A DNA stretch of 64,000 nt, from positions 1-64,000 of the forward strand of contig JAKSSF010000007.1 of assembly GCA_024403235.1 (NCBI GenBank), read 5' to 3'. The stretch's first letter is position 1, and each line of letters starts with the position of its first letter. The DNA comes from Lachnospiraceae bacterium (lineage in GTDB: Bacteria > Bacillota > Clostridia > Lachnospirales > Lachnospiraceae). Positions 17,314 to 26,919 of the stretch are shown in pieces. The notes below the pieces were generated by a model that did no database searches, was not told where the DNA came from, and saw only the letters and a program-made list of their open reading frames with translations. The position numbers were made by a program, and so were the translations under genes.

Positions 17314-18324
17314 CTAGTGATGAATGATACCGGCGATATCTTTTTCACTTCTTACCGCCAAACCATTTGCTGTACTAATTAATATGGCATCCTTAAAAAT
17401 ACCGGTAGTTTGACCCTGTTGCTTACGAATGGTTTCACGAAGCTTCGCATATAATCCCATGTCATGGGTAATAATCACAAACTCAGAATCTAAGTCTTTA
17501 AAGATGAACACATCCTTTTCTTTATGCCAGGTTGTGATAAAGGCACGAATCTGTTTCAACTCATCTTTTCTAATATTTTCTTTCAAAATACCTAGCGCGG
17601 TAAAGGGTCTTCCTGCATCAAAATGTTCCCTTAAATAAATCATCAACGCATGGGTATTAAAACAGCCCAGTTCTTTATTTAGATGGGATTCCGGATTTTC
17701 CAATAATACGAATAAAATAAGTACCCCTAGTGCCGCAGCAAAACCGGAAAGTAGCAATTGTCTGTCAAAAAATTGAATAATCTCTGCTACAACCCATATT
17801 ACCATCCAGACCGAAAAGGCAAATAGTCTTCTGGGAAGAATATGATTTCGGAAATACAGCATGGTAAAAATAGATGAAATAATAAAAAGAGATGCAAAAG
17901 CATAATCTATGTTTACAGCCGGTCCCGCACAATACACAATATGCTCTTGATGATAAATCTGAATAGGTAAAATATAAATTAAAGCCGAAACCACAAGTGT
18001 TAACGCTATAACGGCTCTAATTACCTTACGATGGGTTTTTATTTCTATTCCATCGAACAATATATATACAAAAGCCATTGCACAGATAATCAGCAAGGTA
18101 ATCAGATAGGTCTTGGTAACCAACTCAACCAAAATATTCGGCAAGAGATGCTGAAATTCTATGGTAACAACGAACAAGATATCAAAAATTAATAAAACAA
18201 TTGCCTGTGTAAGAATACGGAAAAACAGCCGTTCGCTATACAGGCCCATGGTCTTTTTACTTTTATAAAAAAAATGCAGCAGAATACAAATAATCAATCC
18301 ACTGATTTGCAATTCAATATTCAT
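17314..18324 (-). CDS. Membrane sensor with degenerate GGDEF-like domain (N-terminal half of EAL protein)
   Basis: A 336-residue product. Residues 1-210 hold about seven membrane segments in a 7TM-type sensor arrangement. Residues 215-336 look like a GGDEF fold without the active motif (ILFVLLENPESHLNKELGCFN start, FIFKDLDSEFVIITHD where GGDEF would be). Lachnospiraceae proteins of this architecture normally continue straight into an EAL domain. Here the frame ends in TAG at 17314-17316 and the EAL part resumes in the same frame. The start at 18324 is preferred, with GGGAGAG about 8 nt upstream; a TTG at 18372 falls inside the terminator hairpin of the previous gene. Confidence 0.75.
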   Translation of the reverse strand: MNIELQISGLIICILLHFFYKSKKTMGLYSERLFFRILTQAIVLLIFDILFVVTIEFQHLLPNILVELVTKTYLITLLIICAMAFVYILFDGIEIKTHRKVIRAVIALTLVVSALIYILPIQIYHQEHIVYCAGPAVNIDYAFASLFIISSIFTMLYFRNHILPRRLFAFSVWMVIWVVAEIIQFFDRQLLLSGFAAALGVLILFVLLENPESHLNKELGCFNTHALMIYLREHFDAGRPFTALGILKENIRKDELKQIRAFITTWHKEKDVFIFKDLDSEFVIITHDMGLYAKLRETIRKQQGQTTGIFKDAILISTANGLAVRSEKDIAGIIHH

Positions 18325-18371
18325 ACAAATAACTCTCCCAAGTGTGAAAAATTTATTTCTAATAATAGCCA

Positions 18372-18408
18372 AAAATCCTCCTCCGCAAGTTACCCCTTGC
18401 GAAGGAGG
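18372..18408 (-). terminator. Terminator after the chemoreceptor gene
   Basis: On the minus strand a 13-bp stem (18396-18408 with 18377-18389, one G-U pair) encloses a loop of about 6 nt and is followed by ATTTTTGG. It separates the chemoreceptor from the EAL pair and explains the GGAGGAGG sequence here, which is a stem arm and not a ribosome site. Confidence 0.8.
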
Positions 18409-18446
18409 TCCATATTACATTTATACTATAATCATTTGTTTAAGAA

Positions 18447-20114
18447 TTAAGAAAGTTTGAACTTTTCAACTACTTCTACTAAAGCAATTGCCTGACCAGA
18501 AAGTTCTTCTGATGTAGCTGCTGTTTCTTCTGATGCAGCTGCATTGTTCTGTGCCAAACCGGATAAGGTATCTACATTGCTCTGTACGTTCTGCACTACA
18601 CCTACCTGCTCTTTGGTAATCTCTGATACAGAACCAAGCTTACCGGTAATTTCGCCTGTACCTTCGATGATACGGTCTAATGCTTCTGAAGTTTCCTGTA
18701 CTTTTTCGTTACCTTCTTTGATAGCTAAGATACTTTCTTCGATAAGTGTCTCAATATGTTTTGCAGCTTCTGCTGAAAGGTTTGCAAGGTTACCAACCTC
18801 TGTAGCAACTACCGCAAATCCACGACCAGCTTCACCGGCAGATGCAGCTTCGATAGCAGCATTCAAAGAAAGCAAGTTAGTCTGACCTGAAATCTCGTTA
18901 ATGGTATGTGTAATATTCTTAATCTCTGCAGATCTTTCTGTGATCTTACGCATAGCCTCGTTCATCTCGGTCATCTTCTGGTGACCATCTGTAATAGCCT
19001 GGCTGGTAGTTTCTAACAAGTTGGATACTTCCTGCATATAGTCTGAAGTCTGCTCAATCTTGTCATGCATATTCTCTAATTCCTGAGAAATCTCTACTAC
19101 ATTTCCAGCCTGAGAAGTAGCATCTTCCGCTAACATTTCAGATGCAGAAGCAATCTGCTGTGAACCACTACCTACCTGTTCAGAAATGTCTACTACATTC
19201 TGTAAAGCAGAACCCATCTGAGAAACCATAGCCTGCATAGAAACACCGATTTCCTGGAAGTCTCCACGGAAGTCATCACGACCCTGTACAGTGAAATCGC
19301 CGGCTGCAATCTGTGCCATTTCGCTGGAAATAGATTCTACATAGTCTTTCAATACATTAAAGCAGGTGTTCATAGTAGTTGCTAAATCGCCAAATTCATT
19401 ATCTGCTTCATAATCTACAGATGTATGTAAATTACCTTTTTCTAATTCTTTAACACCATCATAAATCTTACCTACTGCTTCATTCACATTCTGTGCTACC
19501 TGACGGCTAACCATAATGCTTACAAATACAGCAATAATCGTAGCAATGATATTTAGGATAATAATGATAACAGAGAAAATGTTACTCTGTTTTACAGTAG
19601 AGTTTCTCTGATCTTTTACCTTAACACAAATGCTTTCTGTCAAGTTCAACAATGACTCTAAAGTAGGAGAACATTCTGTGATTAACATTTCCTTAGCAGT
19701 ATTTACATCACCGGCTTTGATCTTTCCAACAATTTGCTGTGCGGTAGCAACCCAGGCATCCAACTCCGATTCATACTGTGCTGCCAAACCATCCTTGGTA
19801 CCATAGGTTTCTTTAAAAACAGCAACCTTTTCATTGATAATAGCCAAGCATTCTTCACAGCCTGCTTCCAATTCTGCGATTTTTTGTGGGTCATTTACCA
19901 AAACCATTTCTCGTACATAACGAGCGCCTACATTGGCTTGCTGGGCACAGGTAATAGCAGCAGCTTCTGCTCTGTCAACCTTATCCAATCTGTCAAGGCC
20001 TACCTTTTCCAAGATAATACCAATGATGGCTGAGACTGCAATAAATACAGCAAGTGCGATTACAATCCCGAAAGAAAGTAATACATAGTCTTTCAGTTTC
20101 TTTTTCTTAAACAT
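18447..20114 (-). CDS. Methyl-accepting chemotaxis protein
   Basis: A 555-residue chemoreceptor. Membrane segment 1 is at about 10-33, followed by an extracytoplasmic four-helix-bundle-type domain (35-180). Membrane segment 2 is at about 184-207, then a HAMP region and a long signalling coiled coil. The conserved hairpin tip reads [31 protein letters not shown] in two parts (about 409-440), the CheA/CheW contact site. Ligand unknown. No other chemotaxis or flagellar genes are in the window; the receptor implies they exist elsewhere. It has its own promoter and terminator. Confidence 0.95.
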   Translation of the reverse strand: MFKKKKLKDYVLLSFGIVIALAVFIAVSAIIGIILEKVGLDRLDKVDRAEAAAITCAQQANVGARYVREMVLVNDPQKIAELEAGCEECLAIINEKVAVFKETYGTKDGLAAQYESELDAWVATAQQIVGKIKAGDVNTAKEMLITECSPTLESLLNLTESICVKVKDQRNSTVKQSNIFSVIIIILNIIATIIAVFVSIMVSRQVAQNVNEAVGKIYDGVKELEKGNLHTSVDYEADNEFGDLATTMNTCFNVLKDYVESISSEMAQIAAGDFTVQGRDDFRGDFQEIGVSMQAMVSQMGSALQNVVDISEQVGSGSQQIASASEMLAEDATSQAGNVVEISQELENMHDKIEQTSDYMQEVSNLLETTSQAITDGHQKMTEMNEAMRKITERSAEIKNITHTINEISGQTNLLSLNAAIEAASAGEAGRGFAVVATEVGNLANLSAEAAKHIETLIEESILAIKEGNEKVQETSEALDRIIEGTGEITGKLGSVSEITKEQVGVVQNVQSNVDTLSGLAQNNAAASEETAATSEELSGQAIALVEVVEKFKLS

Positions 20115-20165
20115 TTCTTTTTCCTCTTTTCATTTAGTAAAAACTTACAGTTACTCACTGTTTCA

Positions 20166-20194
20166 ATTATATAGGAAGCAATTGAAAAGTACAA
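20166..20194 (-). promoter_or_regulatory. Promoter of the chemoreceptor gene
   Basis: On the minus strand TTGTAC and a perfect TATAAT are separated by 17 bp, about 50 bp upstream of the start codon at 20114. The region from 20115 to 20317 is very AT-rich and also serves the divergent LysR gene. Confidence 0.6.
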
Positions 20195-20317
20195 TTAAAA
20201 TATGTTATAATTGATAAAAATTTTTTATCAAAGAAATGTTTTTTTACATTTTTATTTATAGTTCCTTTTCTTACATATTTATTCTTATACTATCTATTAT
20301 TTCATTGGAGGACATTT

Positions 20318-21193
20318 ATGAATACCGTTCAGTTAGAATGCTTTTTGCATGTAGCCAAATGGCTTAGTTTTTCTAAGGCTGCCGAATTGTTAAGTTTGAC
20401 CCAGCCTGCAGTAAGCCACCAAATTCATGCTTTGGAAGAAGAATTGGATGTGGAGCTATTCCATAGGAACAGACGCTTTGTTGCTTTAACGCAGGCAGGA
20501 CAAGCTTTTTTACCGGAGGCTGCTTCTATTTTACATTCTATTCATCAGGCCAAAGATAAACTTAGTCAATCTCATTCGGCACAGCATTTAGCCATTGGCT
20601 ATACCAATCATCTGGAATTAGAGATATTACCCAACATTTTGACAACAATGCGGGGAGAATTCCCTAATTTAATTCCATCTATCCATTATATTGATTTTCA
20701 CAATATTAATATGCAGTTGGAAGACGGTAATGTAGACTTGATTTTCTGTTCCAAAAATGGTGTTCGCAAAAGTTCTCTGAAATATCGAGAACTACGGTCT
20801 ACCCCTTATTGCTGTGTGGTAAGCGCAGACCATCCTTTGGCTCAAAATAAGAAATTAACGCTGGAACAGTTAGAGGGGCCCATTGTAGTCTTTCCTAAAA
20901 ACAAAATCGAGGGGTCTGTAGAGAACCTGCAAAATTTGGCAGCCGATCTGCCCACTGTTACCAGCAAGTATTACGGTGATGGTGGAGAAAGTGCTTTGGC
21001 ACTTGTAAAAGCAGGATTTGGATTTACCATTTTACCGGAAATGATACACCAGGATCCTTCCTTAAAATTTATTCCCTTTCAAAATATTCCATCCGCTTCT
21101 TTTGGAGCCTACTATACCAATAAGCCTATTACACCCCATGCCAAACGATTTTTGGATTTGGTGGAAGAGTATTATGCCCTGCATCAGTCGTAA
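20318..21193 (+). CDS. LysR-family transcriptional regulator
   Basis: A 291-residue LTTR. The winged helix-turn-helix is at 1-60 (MNTVQLECFLHVAKWLSFSK, then LTQPAVSHQIHALEEELDVELF), followed by a linker helix and a two-lobe PBP-type effector domain from about 90. GGAGG precedes the ATG by 7 nt. Neighbours are a divergent chemoreceptor and the convergent msmK, so there is no obvious target operon; LTTRs often control the divergent gene, which here would be the chemoreceptor. Effector unknown. Confidence 0.93.
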   Translation: MNTVQLECFLHVAKWLSFSKAAELLSLTQPAVSHQIHALEEELDVELFHRNRRFVALTQAGQAFLPEAASILHSIHQAKDKLSQSHSAQHLAIGYTNHLELEILPNILTTMRGEFPNLIPSIHYIDFHNINMQLEDGNVDLIFCSKNGVRKSSLKYRELRSTPYCCVVSADHPLAQNKKLTLEQLEGPIVVFPKNKIEGSVENLQNLAADLPTVTSKYYGDGGESALALVKAGFGFTILPEMIHQDPSLKFIPFQNIPSASFGAYYTNKPITPHAKRFLDLVEEYYALHQS

Positions 21194-21199
21194 TGCCAA

Positions 21200-21273
21200 A
21201 GTGGCCTAGGGGGACGGGGTTAGCAGTCCAATTTTAGATGGATGGCCCGCTAACCCCGTCCCCCTAGGCCACT
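21200..21273. repeat. Long perfect palindrome, REP/BIME-like
   Basis: Two 25-bp arms (21200-21224 and 21249-21273) are exact reverse complements around a 24-nt centre that itself holds a TCCA/TGGA mini-stem. The arms are far more GC-rich than the surroundings and contain GGGGGACGGGGTTAGC. It begins 6 bp past the LysR stop and lies just before a separate terminator. The G-run composition recalls REP elements mobilised by RAYT transposases; that parallel is from memory. No such transposase is in the window. Confidence 0.8.
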
Positions 21274-21279
21274 AAAAAG

Positions 21280-21306
21280 AGCCCGCCAATTCGGCGGGCT
21301 TTCTTA
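21280..21306. terminator. Bidirectional terminator between lysR and msmK
   Basis: An 8-bp GC stem AGCCCGCC / GGCGGGCT with loop AATTC is followed by TTCTTATTTT on the plus side and CTTTTTAG on the minus side. It sits between two convergent genes. Confidence 0.85.
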
Positions 21307-21315
21307 TTTTAAAAA

Positions 21316-22425
21316 CTAGTTTGTAATTGTAACTTCTGACTCTTTATCAAATACATGAATCTTATCTAAGTCATAAGTAAACTTAATGGTATCGCCAGGT
21401 CTTGCTGTTGTGGTAGGATCTACACGAGCTGTGATAGATTTCTCTAACAAATCGAAGTATAAGAACACTTCTGCACCTAACAACTCATATACTTTAACAG
21501 TAGATTCAAAGTATACAGGTGCTTTTTCTACATATGCAGGATCATCATATACATCTTCAGGACGAATACCGAAGATAACTGTTTTTCCATCATAGTTACC
21601 ATCGATTAATTTCTGAGATTTTTCTGCATTCAAAGGAATGTTCTTTCCAGCTACTTCCAAGCATGCCTGGCTACCCTGAATACGAACAACTGCTTCCTGG
21701 AAGTTCATCTGAGGGCTTCCCATGAAACCAGCTACGAAAAGGTTGCCCGGCTTATCATATAAGCTCTGAGGAGAATCTACCTGCTGCACTACACCGTCTT
21801 TCATAACAACGATTCTGGTACCTAAGGTCATAGCCTCTGTCTGGTCATGTGTTACATAAATAATTGTGGTTCCTAAATTCTGATGTAATTTTGCAATTTC
21901 GATACGCATCTGTACACGAAGTTTTGCATCCAGGTTTGATAAAGGTTCATCCATCAAGAATACTTTAGGATTACGAACGATAGCACGACCCATAGCAACA
22001 CGCTGTCTCTGACCACCGGATAACTGTCTTGGTTTACGATCCAAAAGATGTGTTAAATCAAGGATTTTAGCTGCTTCTCTAACCTTCTGATCGATTTCTT
22101 CCTTAGGAACTTTTCTTAATTTCAAACCAAAAGCCATGTTATCGTAGATTGTCATATGTGGATACAAAGCGTAGCTCTGGAATACCATTGCGATATCTCT
22201 GTCCTTAGGTTCTACATCATTCATCACCTTATCGCCGATTTTCAATTCACCGGAAGTAATATCTTCCAAACCTGCAATCATACGAAGTGTAGTAGATTTA
22301 CCACATCCTGAAGGACCTACAAAGATGATAAATTCTTTATCTTCGATATCCAGGTTAAAATCCTTAACAGCTTCGAAACCGTTAGGATATACTTTGTAAA
22401 CATTTTTTAATGAAATACTTGCCAT
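21316..22425 (-). CDS. msmK: Sugar ABC transporter ATPase, MsmK/UgpC/MalK type
   Basis: A 369-residue ATPase with Walker [11 protein letters not shown]-loop region [11 protein letters not shown], signature [15 protein letters not shown], Walker [13 protein letters not shown] and a C-terminal TOBE-type domain from about 240. This family energises CUT1 oligosaccharide importers. It stands alone without permeases, the typical arrangement of a shared ATPase; the importer at 59438-62693 lacks its own ATPase and is an obvious client. The start at 22425 follows AAGGAGG by 5 nt; the open frame continues to 22449 without support. Confidence 0.95.
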   Translation of the reverse strand: MASISLKNVYKVYPNGFEAVKDFNLDIEDKEFIIFVGPSGCGKSTTLRMIAGLEDITSGELKIGDKVMNDVEPKDRDIAMVFQSYALYPHMTIYDNMAFGLKLRKVPKEEIDQKVREAAKILDLTHLLDRKPRQLSGGQRQRVAMGRAIVRNPKVFLMDEPLSNLDAKLRVQMRIEIAKLHQNLGTTIIYVTHDQTEAMTLGTRIVVMKDGVVQQVDSPQSLYDKPGNLFVAGFMGSPQMNFQEAVVRIQGSQACLEVAGKNIPLNAEKSQKLIDGNYDGKTVIFGIRPEDVYDDPAYVEKAPVYFESTVKVYELLGAEVFLYFDLLEKSITARVDPTTTARPGDTIKFTYDLDKIHVFDKESEVTITN

Positions 22426-22560
22426 AATTCCCTCCTTATGAGCGTACACGTTTTTTATATGAGTCTAGTCTACAAAAAGATATACGATGTGCCTATACTT
22501 AAGTTAACCAAAATTATTTACAAAACTTTGTACATGTTACTTCTTTATAATTTCTATGTA

Positions 22561-22611
22561 TTAAAAAAAATACAGTTTGCACAAAAGATTCTATTTCTTT
22601 TGTGCAAACTG
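22561..22611 (-). terminator. Terminator after the DUF624 gene
   Basis: A 16-bp perfect stem (22573-22588 with 22596-22611) is followed on the minus strand by TATTTTTTTTAA. It closes the DUF624 transcript before msmK. The remaining 135 bp to the msmK start are AT-rich and should contain its promoter. Confidence 0.9.
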
Positions 22612-22660
22612 ATATCTTCTCATTCAAACCGCTTATTCATTCGTAAATCTTTGCAATCAT

Positions 22661-23323
22661 CTACTCTTCATTTGACAGATGAAACATTTCATCCTTGTCC
22701 ACTTCTTCCACATCCTCAGCCGGTTCATATTTTTTCAAAACATGCTTCCAGATGAAACTTGCGACAAACGTCGGTCCGGCAGCACCAATCAAAATATAAA
22801 CCCCTATGAAAAATGGCCAGCGAAACATGATTACAAAAGGAAATGCGTAAATGACCAAAAGCAATAAAGTCCAGCCAATATTTAGAATGCTCATTAAAAG
22901 ACCATTTTTCAATGTTACTATAATCGGATTATAAAAGCGACACTGGAGTACAAATACATACATCGCCGTAATTTGCACAAAGAAAAATACTGCACCAATT
23001 AAAATAGATAATATTTTCGGCACAGATACCATCTGGAAAATGCTTAAATCCATAAGGAAAAAGAACAAAAACAGCACATAAATCAGCCACAGTCCTGTAG
23101 CCTGCTTGAAATTTTCTTTAAAGGATTTCCAATATTCCTGAAACACATAGCCATCCTCTTTTTTTACTTTTTTTAATGTCACATAGTGTAAGGCGCTAAT
23201 AGAGGTTCCTATCGTGATGACCGGAATACAGGTAAATAAAAATATAATGTTCAATAAAATCAAATCCGTTAAATCTGCCATAAAGGCAAAAAAGGGATTG
23301 TCAAGATTAAAAAAATTTTTCAT
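22661..23323 (-). CDS. YesL-like DUF624 membrane protein
   Basis: A 220-residue integral membrane protein with five to six hydrophobic segments and the family N terminus FFNLDNPFFAFMADLTDLI followed by a threonine/serine-rich loop (PVITIGTSISALHYVTLK). DUF624 (YesL) proteins are usually encoded beside CUT1 sugar ABC transporters and YesM/YesN systems. Their job is unknown. Here it lies next to the msmK ATPase. The C-terminal tail is acidic and cytosolic. Confidence 0.9.
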   Translation of the reverse strand: MKNFFNLDNPFFAFMADLTDLILLNIIFLFTCIPVITIGTSISALHYVTLKKVKKEDGYVFQEYWKSFKENFKQATGLWLIYVLFLFFFLMDLSIFQMVSVPKILSILIGAVFFFVQITAMYVFVLQCRFYNPIIVTLKNGLLMSILNIGWTLLLLVIYAFPFVIMFRWPFFIGVYILIGAAGPTFVASFIWKHVLKKYEPAEDVEEVDKDEMFHLSNEE

Positions 23324-23360
23324 AAGTGTTAAGATTCCTTATAGAATTTTGAATTGCTTT

Positions 23361-23834
23361 TTATATATAAAATATCATAGGTGTGTATCGTATACCGCCA
23401 TCCGTATGCTCTTCATCCAGCTTGCGAAAACCAAGCTTTTGATAAAAGGCTACCGCGTAAGGAGCGGCATAAACGGTCATGGAAATCTGATTATTTTCTG
23501 TGCCCAAATATTCTGCCAGAGAATAAATTAACTTCTTCCCGATTCCCATTCTATGGAAGGCTTTATCCACAAACAGCAAAGAAATATGGTTTTCATTTCG
23601 CACCGTAATCAGTCCCAAAATCTTTCCAGCCGACTTGGCCACCATCATTTGATACTGTCCTTTTAAAAACATCTTTTTCAAGGTTTGATCCGTAATAAAA
23701 TCCTGAAAGCTTCTGGTTCCTTCCGGACCATAATCCTCAGCCTCAAATTCCAGAAAGGTTCTCCATGCCAGAGCAACAGCGTCTTCCCAGTCTGATTCCT
23801 CAGCCATACGAATCTCTATTTTGTTTATGTCCAT
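23361..23834 (-). CDS. GNAT acetyltransferase
   Basis: A 157-residue GNAT-fold protein: N-terminal IRMAEESDWEDAVALAW, central strand ISLLFVDKAFHRMGIGKKLI, which includes the acetyl-CoA pyrophosphate loop (R/Q-x-x-G-x-G/A as RMGIGK), and the C-terminal AVAFYQKLGFRKL. The substrate cannot be told. It lies between DUF624 and DUF1002 genes on the same strand with short gaps (37 and 35 bp), so the three may share a transcript. Confidence 0.9.
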   Translation of the reverse strand: MDINKIEIRMAEESDWEDAVALAWRTFLEFEAEDYGPEGTRSFQDFITDQTLKKMFLKGQYQMMVAKSAGKILGLITVRNENHISLLFVDKAFHRMGIGKKLIYSLAEYLGTENNQISMTVYAAPYAVAFYQKLGFRKLDEEHTDGGIRYTPMIFYI

Positions 23835-23869
23835 ATTGTTACTCTCATTTAATACTCCAGAAAGGAAAA

Positions 23870-24784
23870 TTAAGATCTCTTAAAAATCCCTGTAAAAAAC
23901 TCCACTACCTTATTTTTTACATCTGTAATGTAATTTTTAAAGGTTTTTTCTACGCTGTCCTTGATGATTTCTTCTGTGTGTTTGAAAATATCATTGCCAA
24001 ATTTTTTATACAGATCCTGTGCCTGGTCTAACAGTTGGTTAGGATCTAATCCAATGGCATTAATTTTTTGCATTACAGAAACGATTTTATCTCGATTCTC
24101 CTGGGTTAAAGTAACACCGAATTTTTCTTCCCCTTCTGTAATAGCTTTACGAATGTCATCCTCAGTTTCCAGTTCTCCTGCTGCCAGCTTTGCTTTGATG
24201 TAGGCAATTAATGCTTCCACATCTTCTCCCTTAACGCCATCCATATTTACCATTTCACCGGTAGTAATCAATTCGTCTACAGCAGTATCCAATACTTTAT
24301 CAGAAACCTTGTCTCCGGAAATGTCCTCATATGCTTTTACCGCACCAATTAAAGCAGCTGTTCCGGAAATGGGTGAAGGACCTACTACAAATACATCTGT
24401 ATCCTCCAAGCCCGCAGTAAGCAACGCATTTCGATACATACCGGTAGTACAGTAGTTAATGTTTTTGGTCGTCACCAATACCCCATGTCCGGGTTCATTT
24501 TTTGTCAATAATACGGAAGACAAAGCACGCTTGCCGATAACTGCCGGATCCATATATTGATCCAAATACTGGTGTTCCATTTCATTGGTGATAGTTAAGA
24601 CCACACAGTTTTGCAAATCTGCTTCTGTAAGTCCCATTTCATTTAACACATAGGCTCTTTGATCAGCACTTAAATCTGCTCCAAGGACTACAACAGGGCG
24701 TTCTGTAGTAGCTGCTTTTGCAGGCAGGACAAAGAGCATTGCCATACAAAAACACATACTGAATGTAATAAATAATTTTTTCAT
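23870..24784 (-). CDS. Secreted DUF1002 protein
   Basis: A 304-residue protein with a cleavable signal peptide (residues 1 to about 24, ending LPAKAA). It belongs to DUF1002 (YpuA-like), seen in the start VVVLGADLSADQRAYVLNEM and the conserved TGMYRNALLTAGL. The C-terminal half is a charged helical region. Function is unknown; B. subtilis YpuA is exported. It is probably wall- or membrane-associated. Confidence 0.88.
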   Translation of the reverse strand: MKKLFITFSMCFCMAMLFVLPAKAATTERPVVVLGADLSADQRAYVLNEMGLTEADLQNCVVLTITNEMEHQYLDQYMDPAVIGKRALSSVLLTKNEPGHGVLVTTKNINYCTTGMYRNALLTAGLEDTDVFVVGPSPISGTAALIGAVKAYEDISGDKVSDKVLDTAVDELITTGEMVNMDGVKGEDVEALIAYIKAKLAAGELETEDDIRKAITEGEEKFGVTLTQENRDKIVSVMQKINAIGLDPNQLLDQAQDLYKKFGNDIFKHTEEIIKDSVEKTFKNYITDVKNKVVEFFTGIFKRS

Positions 24785-24804
24785 TTCTACTCCTCTTTTC
24801 TATG

Positions 24805-24835
24805 AAGAAAACCGACTGGAAATCCAATCGGTTTT
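24805..24835 (-). terminator. Terminator after metG
   Basis: The hairpin ACCGATTGG-ATTT-CCAGTCGGT (one G-U pair) is followed by TTTTCTTC on the minus strand, about 40 bp past the metG stop. Confidence 0.75.
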
Positions 24836-24873
24836 TCTTTTTTCTAAATTGGTTTCAAATTCCTTTTCTAAAA

Positions 24874-26826
24874 CTAGCAGATTTCTGCTCCTGCAGGCAT
24901 ATCCTTTTCAGGGGTAACCAATGCCAGATTGCCATCTGCATCCTCTGCACAAAGCAGCATGCCTTCCGATACCACGCCGGCTAAGGTAGCAGGTTTTAGA
25001 TTTACCAAAACCATAACTTTTTTGCCAACCATTTCTTCTGCACTGTAGTGCTGTTTGATACCGGAAACAATCTGTTTTACCTGGCTGCCGATCTGTACCT
25101 GTGAGCAAAGCAGTTTCTTGGATTTCTTCACTTCTTCACAAGCAATAATCTTACCAACCTGGAACTGCATTTTAGCAAAATCGTCATAAGAAATTTCTTC
25201 TTTTGCTTCTATATCAATCACCGGCTCTGCAGGCTCTTCTGTTTCTTCTTTTCTGGCTTCAAACATAGCCTCTGCTTTTTCCAATACTTCTTTTTCTACC
25301 AGTCTGGCAAATAAAATTTCCGGTTTTTCCGTTACCTTATTTCCATTTGGATACAGACCAAAGGTATTCATTTCTTCAAAAGAACGAAGAGAAGTATTTA
25401 ACTGTGCTACGATTTTGGCTGCTGTAGAAGGCATAAAGCTTTCTAACAAAGCTGCGCCAAAGGAAATACTTTCTACTAAGTTATACAACACGGTAGATAA
25501 GCGGTCTGCTTTTGCTTCATCCTTTGCCAAAACCCATGGCTCTGTTTCATCAATATATTTGTTGCAGCGCTTGAATAAGGTGAAGATTTCTGTAATGGCA
25601 TCTGCCACACGAAGATCATCCATCTTCTTAGCCACTTTTTCAGGAGTACCTAATACAACGGCTTTCAAATCTTCGTCCATAGTATCTGTGACACCCTTGT
25701 CAGTTACCACGCCGCCAAAATATTTATTACTCATGGAAATGGTACGATTTACTAAGTTACCTAAGGTATTTGCCAAGTCGGAGTTCATACGCTCTACCAT
25801 CAACTCCCAGGAAATCACACCATCGTTTTCAAATGGCATTTCATGCAGTACAAAGTAACGAACTGCGTCCACACCAAAGAAATCTACCAGGTCATCTGCA
25901 TATAATACATTGCCTTTTGACTTACTCATTTTGCCATCGCCCTGTAATAACCAAGGATGACCAAAGATCTGTTTTGGCAATTCTTCTCCTAATGCCATTA
26001 AGAAAATAGGCCAGTAAATGGTATGGAAGCGAATAATATCTTTTCCAATTAAGTGCAGGTCTGCAGGCCAGTTCTTTTTGTACATTTCGTTGCTGCCATC
26101 TACATCAAAACCAATACCGGTAATGTAGTTGGTAAGCGCATCTAACCAAACATATACTACATGATTCTCATCAAAATCTACAGGAATACCCCATTTGAAG
26201 GAAGTACGGGATACACACAAATCCTGTAAGCCCGGTAACAGGAAGTTATTCATCATTTCGTTTTTACGAGACACCGGCTGAATAAATTCCGGATGGGTAT
26301 TAATATGTTCAATCAATCTATCTGCGTATTTGCTCATTTTAAAGAAGTATGCTTCTTCTTTCGCAGGCTTTACATCTCCGCCGCAATCAGGACATTTTCC
26401 ATCTACTAACTGGGATGTGGTCCAGAAGGATTCACAAGGGGTACAGTACATACCTTCGTAAGCACCTTTGTAAATATCACCCTGGTCATAAAATTTCTTG
26501 AAAATTTTCTGTACCTGTTTTTCGTGATCTGCATCTGTGGTACGGATGAATTTATCATAGCTTACATCCATTAAGTCCCAAATGTTTTTGATCACACCTG
26601 CAGTTTCATCTACAAATTCCTTTGGTGTGATACCTTTTTCTGCAGCTTTAATCTCTATTTTCTGACCATGCTCATCTGTTCCTGTCTGGAAGAAAACATC
26701 ATAGCCATCTTTTCTTTTATATCTTGCAATCGCATCTGCCAAAATTGCTTCATAGGTATTGCCAATGTGGGGCTTCCCTGATGTATAAGCAATGGCAGTT
26801 GTCATATAATATTTTCCTTTACTCAT
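24874..26826 (-). CDS. metG: Methionyl-tRNA synthetase
   Basis: Class I aminoacyl-tRNA synthetase of 650 residues charging tRNA-Met. The HIGH-type motif appears as KPHIGNTYE near 14-22 and the KMSKS loop as GKMSKSKGN near 297-305. A zinc-knuckle region (CTPCESFW ... GKCPDCGG, about 127-150) is present. The C-terminal domain from about 548 is the dimerising EMAP/Arc1p-like tRNA-binding fold (DFAKMQFQVGKIIACEEV). Full length. No T-box leader is visible in the 93 bp upstream, so it may be read from the rpe/tkt transcript. Confidence 0.97.
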   Translation of the reverse strand: MSKGKYYMTTAIAYTSGKPHIGNTYEAILADAIARYKRKDGYDVFFQTGTDEHGQKIEIKAAEKGITPKEFVDETAGVIKNIWDLMDVSYDKFIRTTDADHEKQVQKIFKKFYDQGDIYKGAYEGMYCTPCESFWTTSQLVDGKCPDCGGDVKPAKEEAYFFKMSKYADRLIEHINTHPEFIQPVSRKNEMMNNFLLPGLQDLCVSRTSFKWGIPVDFDENHVVYVWLDALTNYITGIGFDVDGSNEMYKKNWPADLHLIGKDIIRFHTIYWPIFLMALGEELPKQIFGHPWLLQGDGKMSKSKGNVLYADDLVDFFGVDAVRYFVLHEMPFENDGVISWELMVERMNSDLANTLGNLVNRTISMSNKYFGGVVTDKGVTDTMDEDLKAVVLGTPEKVAKKMDDLRVADAITEIFTLFKRCNKYIDETEPWVLAKDEAKADRLSTVLYNLVESISFGAALLESFMPSTAAKIVAQLNTSLRSFEEMNTFGLYPNGNKVTEKPEILFARLVEKEVLEKAEAMFEARKEETEEPAEPVIDIEAKEEISYDDFAKMQFQVGKIIACEEVKKSKKLLCSQVQIGSQVKQIVSGIKQHYSAEEMVGKKVMVLVNLKPATLAGVVSEGMLLCAEDADGNLALVTPEKDMPAGAEIC

Positions 26827-26919
26827 ATCCCTAACCTCTTTCTTTCTCGTTTTTTCTGAAGAAATATTCTTGTTCTAATCTAAAATCCTAAATATCCATC
26901 TTTTTTGGCATTCAAAATG

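Noticed and set aside
18324..18372. TTG start at 18372 with GGAGGAGG in front for the membrane sensor gene
   Set aside because: The purine run is one arm of the chemoreceptor terminator stem, and the ATG at 18324 gives the usual N terminus for this protein type.
21200..21273. Integron attC-like site in the palindrome
   Set aside because: The GTTAGC and GCTAAC cores are in the wrong order for attC and there is no integrase or cassette array.
26827..26919. T-box leader for metG
   Set aside because: The gap is too short and contains no specifier loop or conserved T-box sequence.
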